Source: Streptomyces sp. SBT349 (GTDB taxonomy: Bacteria > Actinomycetota > Actinomycetes > Streptomycetales > Streptomycetaceae). Taken from it: DNA of 33,056 bases. The notes under the pieces were generated by a model. That model made no database searches and was not told where the DNA came from. It saw only the letters and a list, made by a program, of their open reading frames with translations. The DNA lies in assembly GCF_001083795.1 (NCBI RefSeq), contig NZ_LAVK01000037.1:1-33056 (forward strand), given 5' to 3'. Both the position numbers and the translations under genes were made by a program. The number at the start of each line of letters is the position of its first letter. The first letter of the stretch is position 1. This document shows, piece after piece, positions 1 through 7,828 of the stretch.

Positions 1-642
1 CTCCCCGCCCTGGTCCTCGCCCCGGTCCTCGCCCTGCTCCCCGCCCTCGCCGATGCCGTCGCCGTCGTGCGCCGAACGCTGGGCCACCCGGCGCAGCGTG
101 ACCCGAGCCCGGCCGGGCTCGGAGGGCTCCTCGCCGCGCATGACCGGCTCGTAGAGGTCCACGGTGACCAGGTCCGCGAAACGGGGGACGGCGACCTCGG
201 TGACCTCGCGGGCCGTTCGGGTGACGTCCAGGGTCGAGCCGATGTGCTGGCTGGCCACCCGGAGCAGGCCGAGCCGCTCCCTGGCGAAGGTCAGCCGCCG
301 CACCCGGGCCTCGCGGTCCAGGCGGATACGGCAGACGAGGATGCCCAGGCCCAGCGCGCAGACCGCCGCGGCGACGATGACGATGCGGTCGCCCACCGCC
401 ATGCCGGGATGCGTGAGGCCGTAGGTGAGAGCGATCAGCACCAGGCTGATCACGCCGATGACGACCGTCTGCCGGAGGCTGAGCAGCGCGCCCGCGGCCA
501 GGGGGGTCAATATGGAGAAGCCCGACCAGCCGGCGAGGTCGAAGTAGTGCACCGACCCGGTCTGGACGACGGTCACCAGGATCAGGTACGCGAGAAGCAG
601 CATGAACATGCCGCCCTTGATGCCGCCTCGGCGGGAAGCCAC
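1..642 (-). CDS. Membrane-anchored GAF/SpoIIE (PP2C)-type phosphatase, partial
   Basis: The gene starts at GTG (640-642) behind a GGGAGGTG ribosome site and runs off the left edge, so only the first 214 residues are visible. Residues about 10-110 form roughly four hydrophobic membrane segments. They are followed by a basic stretch and then ERLGLLRVASQHIGSTLDV and VAVPRFADLVTVDL (about residues 126-172), the signature that opens the GAF-like part of the Streptomyces SpoIIE/PP2C serine phosphatases. The visible end is an acidic, low-complexity linker rich in Gly, Glu and Asp. From family knowledge the missing C-terminus should carry the PP2C SpoIIE domain that dephosphorylates anti-sigma-factor antagonists; that part is not seen here. 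The family call is fairly firm. The phosphatase activity is inferred, since other proteins with this GAF type carry a kinase or ATPase domain instead. Confidence 0.75.
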   Translation of the reverse strand, partial: MASRRGGIKGGMFMLLLAYLILVTVVQTGSVHYFDLAGWSGFSILTPLAAGALLSLRQTVVIGVISLVLIALTYGLTHPGMAVGDRIVIVAAAVCALGLGILVCRIRLDREARVRRLTFARERLGLLRVASQHIGSTLDVTRTAREVTEVAVPRFADLVTVDLYEPVMRGEEPSEPGRARVTLRRVAQRSAHDGDGIGEGGEQGEDRGEDQGGE

Positions 643-760
643 CCGGTGCACCTCCCTCGCGGTCGAGCCCCTGGGGCCACGGTAACCGGGGAGCCACGCC
701 CTCGCGACCGGCGGCCGTCACGGAGCGTGGCCGCGGGGCGCGCGCCCACGTGTGCCGGAC

Positions 761-780
761 GGCCGCCCCGTTCGGCGGCC
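761..780 (-). terminator. Candidate hairpin terminator after the acetyltransferase gene
   Basis: Two 7-bp arms, GGCCGCC (761-767) and GGCGGCC (774-780), flank a 6-base loop. They end 7 bp before the stop of the minus-strand acetyltransferase gene, so the hairpin lies just 3' of it. There is no T-run, as is common in high-GC actinobacteria. In such GC-rich DNA a 7-bp stem can arise by chance. Confidence 0.4.
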
Positions 781-787
781 GGCGCGT

Positions 788-1342
788 TCAGAGGGTGCGG
801 GAGACGCGGGCGGGGTTGCCGTGGGCAACGACGTCGGGCGGCAGGTCGCGGGTGACGACGGCGCCCGCGCCGACCACGGTGTTCTCGCCGATGGTCACGC
901 CGGGGCAGACGATGACGCCCCCGCCGAGCCACACGTTGTCACCGATGGTGATCGGCTTGGCCGCCTCCCACTTCTCGCGGCGGGGCCCCGGTTCCACCGG
1001 ATGGGTGGGGGTGAGGAGCTGGACGCCGGGACCGATCTGGACATCGGCGCCGATGGTGATGGGGGCGACGTCGAGCATGACCGCACCGCAGTTGACGAAC
1101 GTCCCGGGCCCGATGCGGATCTGGTAGCCGTAGTCCACCTGGAGCGGCGGTCGCACCTCCGTGCCCTCTCCGACCTCGCCGAGCAGCTCCACCAGGGCCT
1201 CGCGCCGCACGGCCGCGTCGGCGCCGCCGGTGGCGTTGAACCGTTCGGCGAGCCGCGCCCCGCGCAGGGCGTCGGCGGCGAGTTCCGGGTCGTCGGCGAT
1301 GTAGAGCTCACCGGCGAGCATGCGTTCCTTCTGGCTGGCCAT
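788..1342 (-). CDS. Sugar O-acetyltransferase (maltose/galactoside acetyltransferase type)
   Basis: This 184-residue protein transfers an acetyl group from acetyl-CoA to a sugar hydroxyl in the cytoplasm. The N-terminus (SQKERMLAGELYIADDPEL) is the helical Mac domain. The rest is a left-handed beta-helix of hexapeptide repeats, such as ITIGADVQIGPGVQ and ITIGDNVWLGGGVIVCPGVTIGENTVVGAGAVV. The catalytic His is expected in LLTPTHP (His114). The C-terminal GNPARVSR motif closes the fold. Length and motif order match the Maa/LacA family. It ends where the divergent sugar-catabolic locus begins, but the 55-bp gap to the LacI gene on the same strand leaves open whether they are cotranscribed. The acceptor sugar cannot be told from sequence. 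Confidence 0.9.
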   Translation of the reverse strand: MASQKERMLAGELYIADDPELAADALRGARLAERFNATGGADAAVRREALVELLGEVGEGTEVRPPLQVDYGYQIRIGPGTFVNCGAVMLDVAPITIGADVQIGPGVQLLTPTHPVEPGPRREKWEAAKPITIGDNVWLGGGVIVCPGVTIGENTVVGAGAVVTRDLPPDVVAHGNPARVSRTL

Positions 1343-1397
1343 GGCGGGTCACCCTATCGGTCCGCCACCCCCCGGGCGGCCGCCGTGAGGACCGGGG

Positions 1398-2468
1398 TCA
1401 GCGAGCGGGCGGCGAGGTGGAGTCGCGGACCATCAGGTCCCCGCGGTAGGTGGCCACCCCGCCCGGCGGGCCGTCCTCGCGGCCGAGCGCGAGGCGCCCG
1501 GCGCGGGCTCCCGCCTGGTGGAGGGGGAGGCGGACGGTGGTCAGGGCGGGCATCGCGTCCACGGCGAACGGCAGGTCGTCGAACCCGGTGACCGAGATGT
1601 CCTGCGGAATCCGCAGCCCCCGGTCCCGCAGGGCCGCGCAGACGCCGAGCGCCACCGTGTCGTTGGCGGCCAGGATCGCGGTGAGCGCCGGCTCGCGCCG
1701 CAGCAGTTCGAGCGCCCCGTCGTAGCCGGACGCGCGGTCGTACGCGCCGTGGACCGTGAGCCGGTCGGCGTCCCCCGCGAGCCCCGCCGCCTCCAGGGCG
1801 GCCCGGTGGCCTTCGAGCCGGTGCCGCGTCGTGGTCCTGGCGGCCGGGCCCGCGAGGTAGCCCAGCGAGCGGTGGCCGAGCGAGAGCAGGTGCTCGGTGA
1901 GCCGCCGGGCGCCGCCCCGGTTGTCGAACGTCACCGTCAACGGGTGCGGGCCCGCCTCCCCCGCGCCCAGCGGGGGGCGCCCGCAGAGCACGACCTGGGT
2001 ACCCGCCGCGTCGAGCCGGCGCAGCCGGGTGGCGAGCGCCTCCGTGTGCCCCCCGTCCTCCACGGCCCCGCCGGTGAGCACCACGGCGGCGGCGCGCTGG
2101 CGCTGGAGGAGGGTGAGGTAGTTCAGCTCGCGGTCCGGAGAGCCGCCGGTGTTGCACACGACGGCGAGCTTCTGCGGGCCCGCCCCCGACGTCACGCCGC
2201 CCTCGGACCCCATCTCGGACTGCACGGCCCCGGCCATGATCCCGAAGAACGGGTCGGCGATGTCGTTGACCAGGACCCCGACGAGGTCCGAGGTGGCGGC
2301 GGCCAGCGCGCTCGCCGGCCCGTTGACCACGTACTCCAGCTCCTCGACGGCCCGCAGGACGCGGAGCCTGGTGGCACCCGCGACGGGATAGTTGCCGTTG
2401 AGCACCCGGGAAACGGTTGCCGCGGAGACGCCCGCGCGCGCCGCGACATCCGCCAGCGTGACTGACAT
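1398..2468 (-). CDS. LacI-family transcriptional repressor
   Basis: This 356-residue regulator starts at ATG (2466-2468) with a GGAG ribosome site nearby. Residues 1-50 are the classic LacI helix-turn-helix and hinge ([22 protein letters not shown], then [22 protein letters not shown]). The remainder is the periplasmic-binding-protein-like effector domain, with the usual endings [19 protein letters not shown] and MVRDST. It is divergent from the dehydrogenase-DUF993-isomerase operon 111 bp away, and a typical LacI-type operator core sits between them. It most likely represses that operon and perhaps itself, and is released by a sugar or derived intermediate. The effector is unknown. There is a Ser/Gly-rich insert near residue 90 ([16 protein letters not shown]), longer than I expect at that position of the first subdomain. 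Confidence 0.9.
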   Translation of the reverse strand: MSVTLADVAARAGVSAATVSRVLNGNYPVAGATRLRVLRAVEELEYVVNGPASALAAATSDLVGVLVNDIADPFFGIMAGAVQSEMGSEGGVTSGAGPQKLAVVCNTGGSPDRELNYLTLLQRQRAAAVVLTGGAVEDGGHTEALATRLRRLDAAGTQVVLCGRPPLGAGEAGPHPLTVTFDNRGGARRLTEHLLSLGHRSLGYLAGPAARTTTRHRLEGHRAALEAAGLAGDADRLTVHGAYDRASGYDGALELLRREPALTAILAANDTVALGVCAALRDRGLRIPQDISVTGFDDLPFAVDAMPALTTVRLPLHQAGARAGRLALGREDGPPGGVATYRGDLMVRDSTSPPAR

Positions 2469-2480
2469 CCTCTGCTCCAC

Positions 2481-2510
2481 TTGTCCTAGCCGGTGGGGAG
2501 AGGTTAGCTT
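2481..2510 (+). promoter_or_regulatory. Candidate promoter of the dehydrogenase-DUF993-isomerase operon
   Basis: A TTGTCC -35 element (2481-2486) and a TAGCTT -10 element (2505-2510) are separated by 18 bp on the plus strand. The LacI-type operator lies just downstream, where a bound repressor would block initiation. This is a visual match to the vegetative sigma consensus only. Confidence 0.4.
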
Positions 2511-2521
2511 CTTTCCGGGTA

Positions 2522-2533
2522 GAAAGCGCTTAC
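2522..2533. promoter_or_regulatory. LacI-family operator
   Basis: GAAAGCGCTTAC contains a perfect 8-bp palindrome AAGCGCTT (2524-2531) centred on CG, the hallmark of LacI-family sites. It lies in the 111-bp gap between the LacI gene and its divergent target operon, downstream of the candidate promoter. The adjacent LacI protein is the obvious binder. Confidence 0.65.
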
Positions 2534-2579
2534 TGCATGCTGACCACAGGCGTGCACCGCGCTTTCGGGAGGGAAGGGC

Positions 2580-3743
2580 ATGACGACGAAGAAGACCGTC
2601 CGGATCGCCATGAACGGCGTGACCGGGCGGATGGGGTACCGCCAGCACCTGGTGCGTTCGATCCTCGCCATGCGCGAGGCGGGCGGGCTCGACCTGGGGA
2701 ACGGCACGGTGATCTGGCCGGAACCGGTCCTGGTCGGGCGGCGCGAGCACGCGCTGCGGGCCATGGCGGAGCGGCACGGGCTCGATCCGGCCACGGCCGT
2801 CTCCACCGATCTGGACACGGTGCTGGCGGACGGCTCCGTGGACATCTACTTCGACTCCCAGATCACGCTGGCGCGCGAGGAGGCCATCGCCAAGGCCATA
2901 GCGGCGGGCAAGCACATCTACACCGAGAAGCCCACCTCCACCGGCCTCGACGGCGCCCTCGCGCTGGCCAGGCAGGCGGCGGACGCCGGCGTCAAGCACG
3001 GCGTGGTGCAGGACAAGCTGTTCCTGCCGGGGCTGCTCAAGCTCAAGCGGCTGCTGGACGGCGGCTTCTTCGGCCGCGTGCTGTCGGTGCGCGGCGAGTT
3101 CGGCTACTGGGTCTTCGAGGGCGACTGGCAGGAGGCGCAGCGCCCCTCGTGGAACTACCGCGCGCAGGACGGCGGCGGCATCATCGTGGACATGTTCCCG
3201 CACTGGGAGTACGTGCTGAACGAGCTGTTCGGCCGCGTCGAGACCGTGCAGGCCCTGGCCGCCACCCATATCCCGCGGCGCTGGGACGAGGCGGGCGAGC
3301 CGTACGAGGCGACCGCCGACGACGCCGCGTACGGGATCTTCCAGCTGGCGGGCGGGGCCGTCGCCCAGATCAACTCGTCCTGGGCGGTGCGGGTCAACCG
3401 CGACGAACTCGTGGAGTTCCAGGTGGACGGCACCGAGGGTTCCGCGGTGGCGGGCCTGCGCACCTGCCGGGTGCAGCACCGCTCCGCCACGCCCAAGCCC
3501 GTGTGGAACCCGGACCTTCCGGCCACCGAGGTCTTCCGCGACCAGTGGCAGGAGGTCCCGGACAACGGCCCGTTCGACAACGGCTTCAAGGCCCAGTGGG
3601 AACTGTTCCTGCGCCATGTGGTGCTGGACGAGCCCTACACCTGGGACCTGCTGGCCGGGGCGCGGGGCGTGCAGCTCGCCGAGCTCGGCCTCGCCTCGTC
3701 CGCCGAGGGCCGCCGCCTCGCCGTTCCGGAGCTGAGCCTGTGA
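2580..3743 (+). CDS. Gfo/Idh/MocA-family NAD(P)-dependent oxidoreductase
   Basis: This 387-residue cytoplasmic enzyme should oxidise or reduce a hydroxyl of a sugar, sugar acid or cyclitol using NAD(P). The Rossmann nucleotide loop appears as MNGVTGRMGYRQH (about residues 11-23). The EKP motif that holds the family's key lysine is YTEKP (Lys117). The second conserved block, GGGIIVDMFPHWEY, carries Asp204 and His208. The ATG is preceded by GGGAGGGAAGGGC. It is the first gene of an operon and overlaps the DUF993 gene by four bases (GTGA), so the two are probably translationally coupled. The divergent LacI repressor and operator suggest induction by the substrate. Substrate unknown. Confidence 0.9.
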   Translation: MTTKKTVRIAMNGVTGRMGYRQHLVRSILAMREAGGLDLGNGTVIWPEPVLVGRREHALRAMAERHGLDPATAVSTDLDTVLADGSVDIYFDSQITLAREEAIAKAIAAGKHIYTEKPTSTGLDGALALARQAADAGVKHGVVQDKLFLPGLLKLKRLLDGGFFGRVLSVRGEFGYWVFEGDWQEAQRPSWNYRAQDGGGIIVDMFPHWEYVLNELFGRVETVQALAATHIPRRWDEAGEPYEATADDAAYGIFQLAGGAVAQINSSWAVRVNRDELVEFQVDGTEGSAVAGLRTCRVQHRSATPKPVWNPDLPATEVFRDQWQEVPDNGPFDNGFKAQWELFLRHVVLDEPYTWDLLAGARGVQLAELGLASSAEGRRLAVPELSL

Positions 3744-4942
3744 CCGGGGAACGCGCCGCCGCGATCCGGCTGCCGGACGCCGAGGGGCGGTTGCGCGCAT
3801 ACGAACCGCGCGCCGTTCCACTCGACCTCGCGCCGGGGGGCGCGCCGCTCGCCTCCCGTGTGGTCCTCTCCGCCGCGCATGTGGTGGCGGATCCGTTCGC
3901 CGACACCACCCCGGACGCGCCGGCGGCCGTGGACTGGGACGCCACGCTGGCCTTCCGCCGCCACCTGTGGTCGCACGGGCTCGGCGTCGCGGAGGCGATG
4001 GACACCGCGCAGCGCGGCATGGGCCTGGACTGGGCCGGGGCGGCCGAGCTGATCCGCCGCTCGGGCGCGGAGGCACGGGCGACAGGCGGGCTGATCGCCT
4101 GCGGCGTGGGCACCGACCAGCTGACGACCGGGAGCCACGCCGCCGGGGCCGCGGGCGCGCCCACGGTGGCCGAGGTGCGGGCGGCGTACGAGGAGCAGCT
4201 CGCGGTGGTCGAGGAGACCGGCGCGCAGGTGATCCTCATGGCCTCACGCGCGCTGGCCGCCGCCGCCAAGGGTCCCGAGGACTATCTGGAGGTCTACGGC
4301 CACCTGCTGCGGCAGGCCGCGGAGCCGGTGATCCTGCACTGGCTCGGGCCGATGTTCGACCCGGCGCTCGCGGGCTACTGGGGGAGCGAGGACCTGGACG
4401 CCGCGACCGGGACGTTCCTGGAGATCATCGCCGCGCACCCCGACAAGGTGGACGGCGTTAAGGTCTCGCTGCTCGACGCGGGGCGCGAGGTGGAGCTGCG
4501 CAGGCGGCTGCCCGCCGGCGTGCGCTGCTACACGGGCGACGACTTCCACTACCCCGAGCTGATCGAGGGCGACGAGCGCGGTTTCAGCCATGCCCTGCTC
4601 GGCATCTTCGACCCGCTGGGCCCGCTGGCCGCCCACGCGGTGCGGACCCTGGACACCGGGGACGCGGCAGGGTTCAGGGCGCTGCTCGACCCGACCGTGG
4701 CGCTGTCGCGGCACCTGTTCCGGGCGCCGACGCGCTTCTACAAGACGGGCGTGGTCTTCCTGGCCTGGCTGGCGGGGCACCAGAGCCACTTCACGATGGT
4801 CGGCGGACTCCAGTCGGCCCGCTCGCTGCCGCATCTGGCCACGGCGTACGAACTGGCCGACGGCATCGGCCTCTTCCCCGACCCGGAGCTGGCCAGGGAC
4901 CGGATGGCGCGGCTGCTGGCGGTGCAGGGGGTGGACACGTGA
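3740..4942 (+). CDS. DUF993 family protein (dihydrodipicolinate synthase-like aldolase)
   Basis: This 400-residue protein starts at GTG 3740, inside the stop of the dehydrogenase gene (GTGA overlap). I recognise the DUF993 family (a DapA-like TIM barrel) from blocks such as WDATLAFRRHLWSHGLGVAEAMDTAQRG, PVILHWLGPMFDPALAGYWG and GVKVSLLD. DapA-type enzymes use a Schiff-base lysine at the end of strand 6. Lys241 in DGVKVSLLD fits that place, but this is my inference. Others worth noting are the YTGDDFHYPELI block and a conserved C-terminal half with HFTMVGGLQSARS. The middle position between a dehydrogenase and a TIM-barrel isomerase suggests it cleaves or dehydrates the product of the first step. 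The start chosen gives coupled translation and the normal family length. Confidence 0.85.
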   Translation: MTGERAAAIRLPDAEGRLRAYEPRAVPLDLAPGGAPLASRVVLSAAHVVADPFADTTPDAPAAVDWDATLAFRRHLWSHGLGVAEAMDTAQRGMGLDWAGAAELIRRSGAEARATGGLIACGVGTDQLTTGSHAAGAAGAPTVAEVRAAYEEQLAVVEETGAQVILMASRALAAAAKGPEDYLEVYGHLLRQAAEPVILHWLGPMFDPALAGYWGSEDLDAATGTFLEIIAAHPDKVDGVKVSLLDAGREVELRRRLPAGVRCYTGDDFHYPELIEGDERGFSHALLGIFDPLGPLAAHAVRTLDTGDAAGFRALLDPTVALSRHLFRAPTRFYKTGVVFLAWLAGHQSHFTMVGGLQSARSLPHLATAYELADGIGLFPDPELARDRMARLLAVQGVDT

Positions 4943-5373
4943 GCGGCGCGCGCCGGGCTGCCGGGGGAGAGGTTGCGGATGGTGGTGTGCTGGGTCCGGT
5001 GGGCGGAGAAGCGAGCAGAGGGCAGGTGGGCGGCGCGCGCCGGGCTGCCGGGGGAGAGGTTGCGGATGGTGGTGTGCTGGGTCCGGTGGGCGGAGAAGCG
5101 AGCAGAGGGCAGGTGGGCGGCGCGCGCCGGGCTGCCGGGGGAGGGGCTGCGGATGGTGGTGCGTTGGGCCCGGTGGGCGGAGAAGCGAGCAGAGGGCAGG
5201 TGAGCGGCGCGCGCCGGGCTGCCGGGGGAGAGGTTGCGGATGGTGGTGCGCTGGGTCCGGTGGGCGGAGAAGCGAGCAGAGGGCAGGTGAGCGGCGCGCG
5301 CCGGGCTGCCGGGGGAGAGGTTGCGGATGGTGGTGCGCTGGGTCCGGTGGGCGGAGAAGCGAGCAGAAAGCAG
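4939..5373. repeat. Five tandem 87-bp repeats inside an operon junction
   Basis: Five direct repeats of exactly 87 bp start at 4939, 5026, 5113, 5200 and 5287. They differ at only a few positions: units 2 and 3 begin GTGGGC rather than GTGAGC, unit 3 has several changes near its middle, and unit 5 ends AAAGCAG. The array begins precisely at the GTGA that ends the DUF993 gene and stops just before the isomerase start. Because 87 is divisible by three and there is no stop in this frame, the array is open as a 29-residue repeat (SGARRAAGGEV...). Its third-position GC is clearly lower than in neighbouring genes, which argues against long-term coding use. Each unit boundary carries AGGTG, which resembles a ribosome site. 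Confidence 0.97.
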
Positions 5374-5385
5374 GTGAGCGGGCCC

Positions 5386-6216
5386 GTGAGTGATCTGGCC
5401 GGGTTCTCGGTCAACCAGATGACGGTCAAGCAGCTCTCCCTGCCCGAGCTGGTCGAGGGGTGTCTCGACCTGGGCGTGCCGGGTGTCGGCCTGTGGCGCG
5501 AGCCGGTGGCCGCGTTCGGGCTGAAGGCCGCGGCCCGGCTGGTGCGGGAGGCGGGCCTGGCCGTCACCACCCTGTGCCGGGGCGGCTTCCTCACCGCCAT
5601 CGACCCGGCCGCACGGGCGGCGGCCCTGGCGGACAACCGCGCGGCCGTGGACGAGGCGGCGGAGCTGGGCACCGACACGCTGGTGCTCGTCTCCGGCGGG
5701 CTGCCACCGGGCAGCCGCGATCTGGCCGGGGCGCGGGAGCGGATCGCGGACGCGCTGGGCCTGCTCGCCCCCTACGCCTCGGGCAGGGGCGTACGGCTGG
5801 CGATCGAGCCGCTGCACCCCATGTTCGCATCCGACCGGTGCGTGGTCTCCACGCTGGCGCAGGCGCTCGACCTGGCGGAACGGTTCCCCGCGGCGCAGGT
5901 CGGCGTCGCCGTGGACACCTACCACCTGTGGTGGGACGACCGGGTCGCGGAGCAGATCGAACGGGCGGGCGCGGGGGGCAGGATCGCCTGCTTCCAGCTC
6001 GCCGACTGGACCACTCCGCTCCCCGCGGGGGTGCTCAACGGCCGTGGCCAACTCGGCGACGGCGCGGTGGACTTCCGGTGGTTCGGGGAGGCGGTGGCGG
6101 CGGCCGGGTACCGGGGCCCGGTGGAGGTCGAGCTGTTCAACGACGGGCTGTGGGCGCGGGACGGGCGGGAGGTGCTGGCCGAGACGGTGGCGCGTTACCG
6201 GGCGCACGCGCTGTGA
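5386..6216 (+). CDS. Sugar phosphate isomerase/epimerase (IolE/IolI-like TIM barrel)
   Basis: This xylose-isomerase-like TIM barrel (AP_endonuc_2 superfamily) is 276 residues from GTG 5386. I chose that start because an AGGTGA ribosome site lies 8 bases upstream. GTG 5374 is also possible, and the frame stays open back through the repeats to 4939. Metal-binding positions are visible as Glu141 (LAIEPLHP), Asp177 and His180 (VAVDTYHLWW) and Glu249 (PVEVELFND). The site where many relatives have His reads FQLADW, with Gln204. Such enzymes isomerise, epimerise or dehydrate sugars and inososes. As third gene of the LacI-controlled operon it probably acts with the dehydrogenase and DUF993 protein. 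The 443-bp repeat-filled gap before it is unusual for a coupled operon. Confidence 0.85.
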   Translation: MSDLAGFSVNQMTVKQLSLPELVEGCLDLGVPGVGLWREPVAAFGLKAAARLVREAGLAVTTLCRGGFLTAIDPAARAAALADNRAAVDEAAELGTDTLVLVSGGLPPGSRDLAGARERIADALGLLAPYASGRGVRLAIEPLHPMFASDRCVVSTLAQALDLAERFPAAQVGVAVDTYHLWWDDRVAEQIERAGAGGRIACFQLADWTTPLPAGVLNGRGQLGDGAVDFRWFGEAVAAAGYRGPVEVELFNDGLWARDGREVLAETVARYRAHAL

Positions 6217-6288
6217 CCCGCGCGGCGTCGACCGCCTCGACCCGGCGCGCGACCCGGCGCGCGACCCCGGGGCGGGTGGCGCGTTCGG

Positions 6289-6302
6289 GATGTGATCACA
6301 TC
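6289..6302. promoter_or_regulatory. Perfect 14-bp palindrome before the secreted protease gene
   Basis: GATGTGATCACATC is a perfect palindrome ending five bases before the protease ATG. It occupies the place where a ribosome site would sit, and no purine-rich site is seen. A protein bound here would block transcription, or translation of a near-leaderless message. The TGTGA/TCACA halves resemble Crp/Fnr-type half-sites, but without the usual spacer, so the binder is unknown. Confidence 0.5.
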
Positions 6303-6307
6303 TGCCC

Positions 6308-7216
6308 ATGCGCCCCCTGCCGTTACCCCGTCGCCGCGGTCCCGCCCTGGTCGCCGCCCTCGCCCTGTCCCTGCTCGCCGCGTCCCTCGCGGGCCCGCAG
6401 CGCGCCGCCGCCGAGGCGCGCCCGCCCGCGCCCGCGGTGGTCGGCGCCGACGCGCAGGGGCGCGCGCTGACCCCGCCCGCGCCGGCGCCCGAGGCCGCGC
6501 CCGGCGCGGCCTCGGGCGCCGGGGAGTGGGACGCCTTCCCGGGCACCGGGGAGGCCGCCCCCGCGCCCCTGGTGGTGATCGGCGACGACACCCGGTACCG
6601 GGTCACCGACACCACGGCGTACCCGAACCGCGCGATCGTCTACCTCACCACCAGCGCCTACCGCTGCACGGGCTTCCTGGTCTCGGCCGACACCGTCGTC
6701 ACCGCCGGCCACTGCGTCCACCCGGGCCGCGCCGACCGCGACTTCTACTCCGCCTTCCGCGCCCACCCCGGCAGGAACGGCGCGGTCAGCCCGTACGGCA
6801 GCTGCGGCCACACCGAGGTGTGGACGAGCCAGGCGTGGGCCACCACCGGCGACCGGCGCGAGGACTGGGGCGTGCTCAAGCTCGACTGCGCGATCGGCAC
6901 GACGACCGGCTGGCTCGGCCACCGCTGGCAGGACGCCACGCACGTCGGCAACAGCGTCAACCTGCGGGGCTACCCCGGCGACAAGCCCGAGGGCACGATG
7001 TGGAGCGGCAGCGGGCGGATCCGGTCGGAGACCCCGACCAACCTGCGGTACGAGATCGACACCTACGACGGCCAGAGCGGATCGCCCGTCTTCGACCTCT
7101 ACGGCGAGGACTGGCAGGCGATCGGCGTCCACACCTACGGTCCCTACCAGACCTGCTGCAACGGCGGCACCCGGATCACCCCCGCGATCGCCGCGTTCCT
7201 GGCCGACGTGCGCTGA
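6308..7216 (+). CDS. Secreted trypsin-like/V8-like serine protease
   Basis: This 302-residue protein has a typical Sec signal peptide: basic MRPLPLPRRR, a hydrophobic stretch LVAALALSLLAASLA, and a likely cleavage after RAAA or AEA near residue 36. An Ala/Pro-rich pro-region runs to about residue 90. The catalytic triad is readable: His135 in VTAGHC, Asp186 in REDWGVLKL and Ser257 in GQSGSPVF. The GxSGSPVF form and the short fold match the V8/glutamyl-endopeptidase group rather than classical trypsins. Cysteine pairs near 120/136 and 283/284 may form disulfides. The protein should act outside the cell after pro-peptide removal. No clear Shine-Dalgarno sequence precedes the ATG; a palindrome does. 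Specificity cannot be deduced. Confidence 0.88.
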   Translation: MRPLPLPRRRGPALVAALALSLLAASLAGPQRAAAEARPPAPAVVGADAQGRALTPPAPAPEAAPGAASGAGEWDAFPGTGEAAPAPLVVIGDDTRYRVTDTTAYPNRAIVYLTTSAYRCTGFLVSADTVVTAGHCVHPGRADRDFYSAFRAHPGRNGAVSPYGSCGHTEVWTSQAWATTGDRREDWGVLKLDCAIGTTTGWLGHRWQDATHVGNSVNLRGYPGDKPEGTMWSGSGRIRSETPTNLRYEIDTYDGQSGSPVFDLYGEDWQAIGVHTYGPYQTCCNGGTRITPAIAAFLADVR

Positions 7217-7296
7217 CCCGGCCGCCCTGCCCCGGCGCGGAAGTCCGTGGCATCGTGGGCGGTTCAGCGGCGTGCACCCCCTAGGAGGAGGCCCCC

Positions 7297-7806
7297 ATGA
7301 CCACCACCGACGACAGGTTCATCACCGTCTCGCTCGACAAGCGCGGCGTGAGCTGCACCGCCCGCCTGCTCGGCGAGCGGGCGCCGATCACCTGCGACGC
7401 CGTGTGGAACGCGCTGCCGCTCGGCGGCGACGTCTACCACGCGAAGTACGCGCGCAACGAGATCTACGCCCTGGTGCCCCCGTTCGCCCCCCAGGAGCCG
7501 CCGCTGGAGAACCCGACGGTCACCCCGATCCCGGGCGACCTGTGCTACTTCACCTTCTCCGACACCCAGCTCTCCACCGCCTCCTACGGCTACGAGACCG
7601 AGGCCAAGCACCAGGGCCGGACGACGGTGGTGGACCTCGCGCTCTTCTACGAGCGGAACAACCTGCTGATCAACGGCGACGCGGGCTGGGTGCCCGGCAT
7701 CGTCTGGGGCACGGTGGTGGACGGCCTCGACGGGATGGCGGACGCGTGCCAGGACCTCTGGCGCGCCGGCGCGCTCGGCGAGTCCCTCACCTTCCGCCGC
7801 GCCTAG
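7297..7806 (+). CDS. DUF3830 family protein (cyclophilin-like fold)
   Basis: This 169-residue protein starts at ATG 7297 behind a strong GGAGGAGG site. The sequence (ARLLGERAPITCDAVWNALPLGGDVYHAKYARNEIYALVPPF, then NPTVTPIPGDLCYF) fits the DUF3830 family, which has a cyclophilin-like barrel. No catalytic residues are established for the family. No signal peptide is visible, so it is probably cytoplasmic. DUF3830 genes are, to my knowledge, often found beside amidases and Asp/Glu-racemase-superfamily genes, and here an amidase and two such genes follow within 4 kb. It probably serves the same pathway, perhaps as a binding protein or enzyme. It is convergent with the amidase gene across a shared hairpin. 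Confidence 0.75.
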   Translation: MTTTDDRFITVSLDKRGVSCTARLLGERAPITCDAVWNALPLGGDVYHAKYARNEIYALVPPFAPQEPPLENPTVTPIPGDLCYFTFSDTQLSTASYGYETEAKHQGRTTVVDLALFYERNNLLINGDAGWVPGIVWGTVVDGLDGMADACQDLWRAGALGESLTFRRA

Positions 7807-7828
7807 CGCCGCGTGCGGGGGCGCCCCT

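Noticed and set aside
2537..3739. Plus-strand frame upstream of the DUF993 start as an N-terminal extension
   Set aside because: It overlaps the dehydrogenase gene in another frame and reads as Arg/Gly-rich shadow sequence; the GTGA overlap start gives the family's normal length.
4939..5373. CRISPR array
   Set aside because: Units are contiguous with no unique spacers, no palindromic repeat core and no cas genes.
4738..6615. Long minus-strand frame with a five-fold repeat (LPSARFSAHRTQRTTIRN...)
   Set aside because: It is antisense to the DUF993 and isomerase genes; the repeat is open in several frames because the unit is a multiple of three, and it has no ribosome site.
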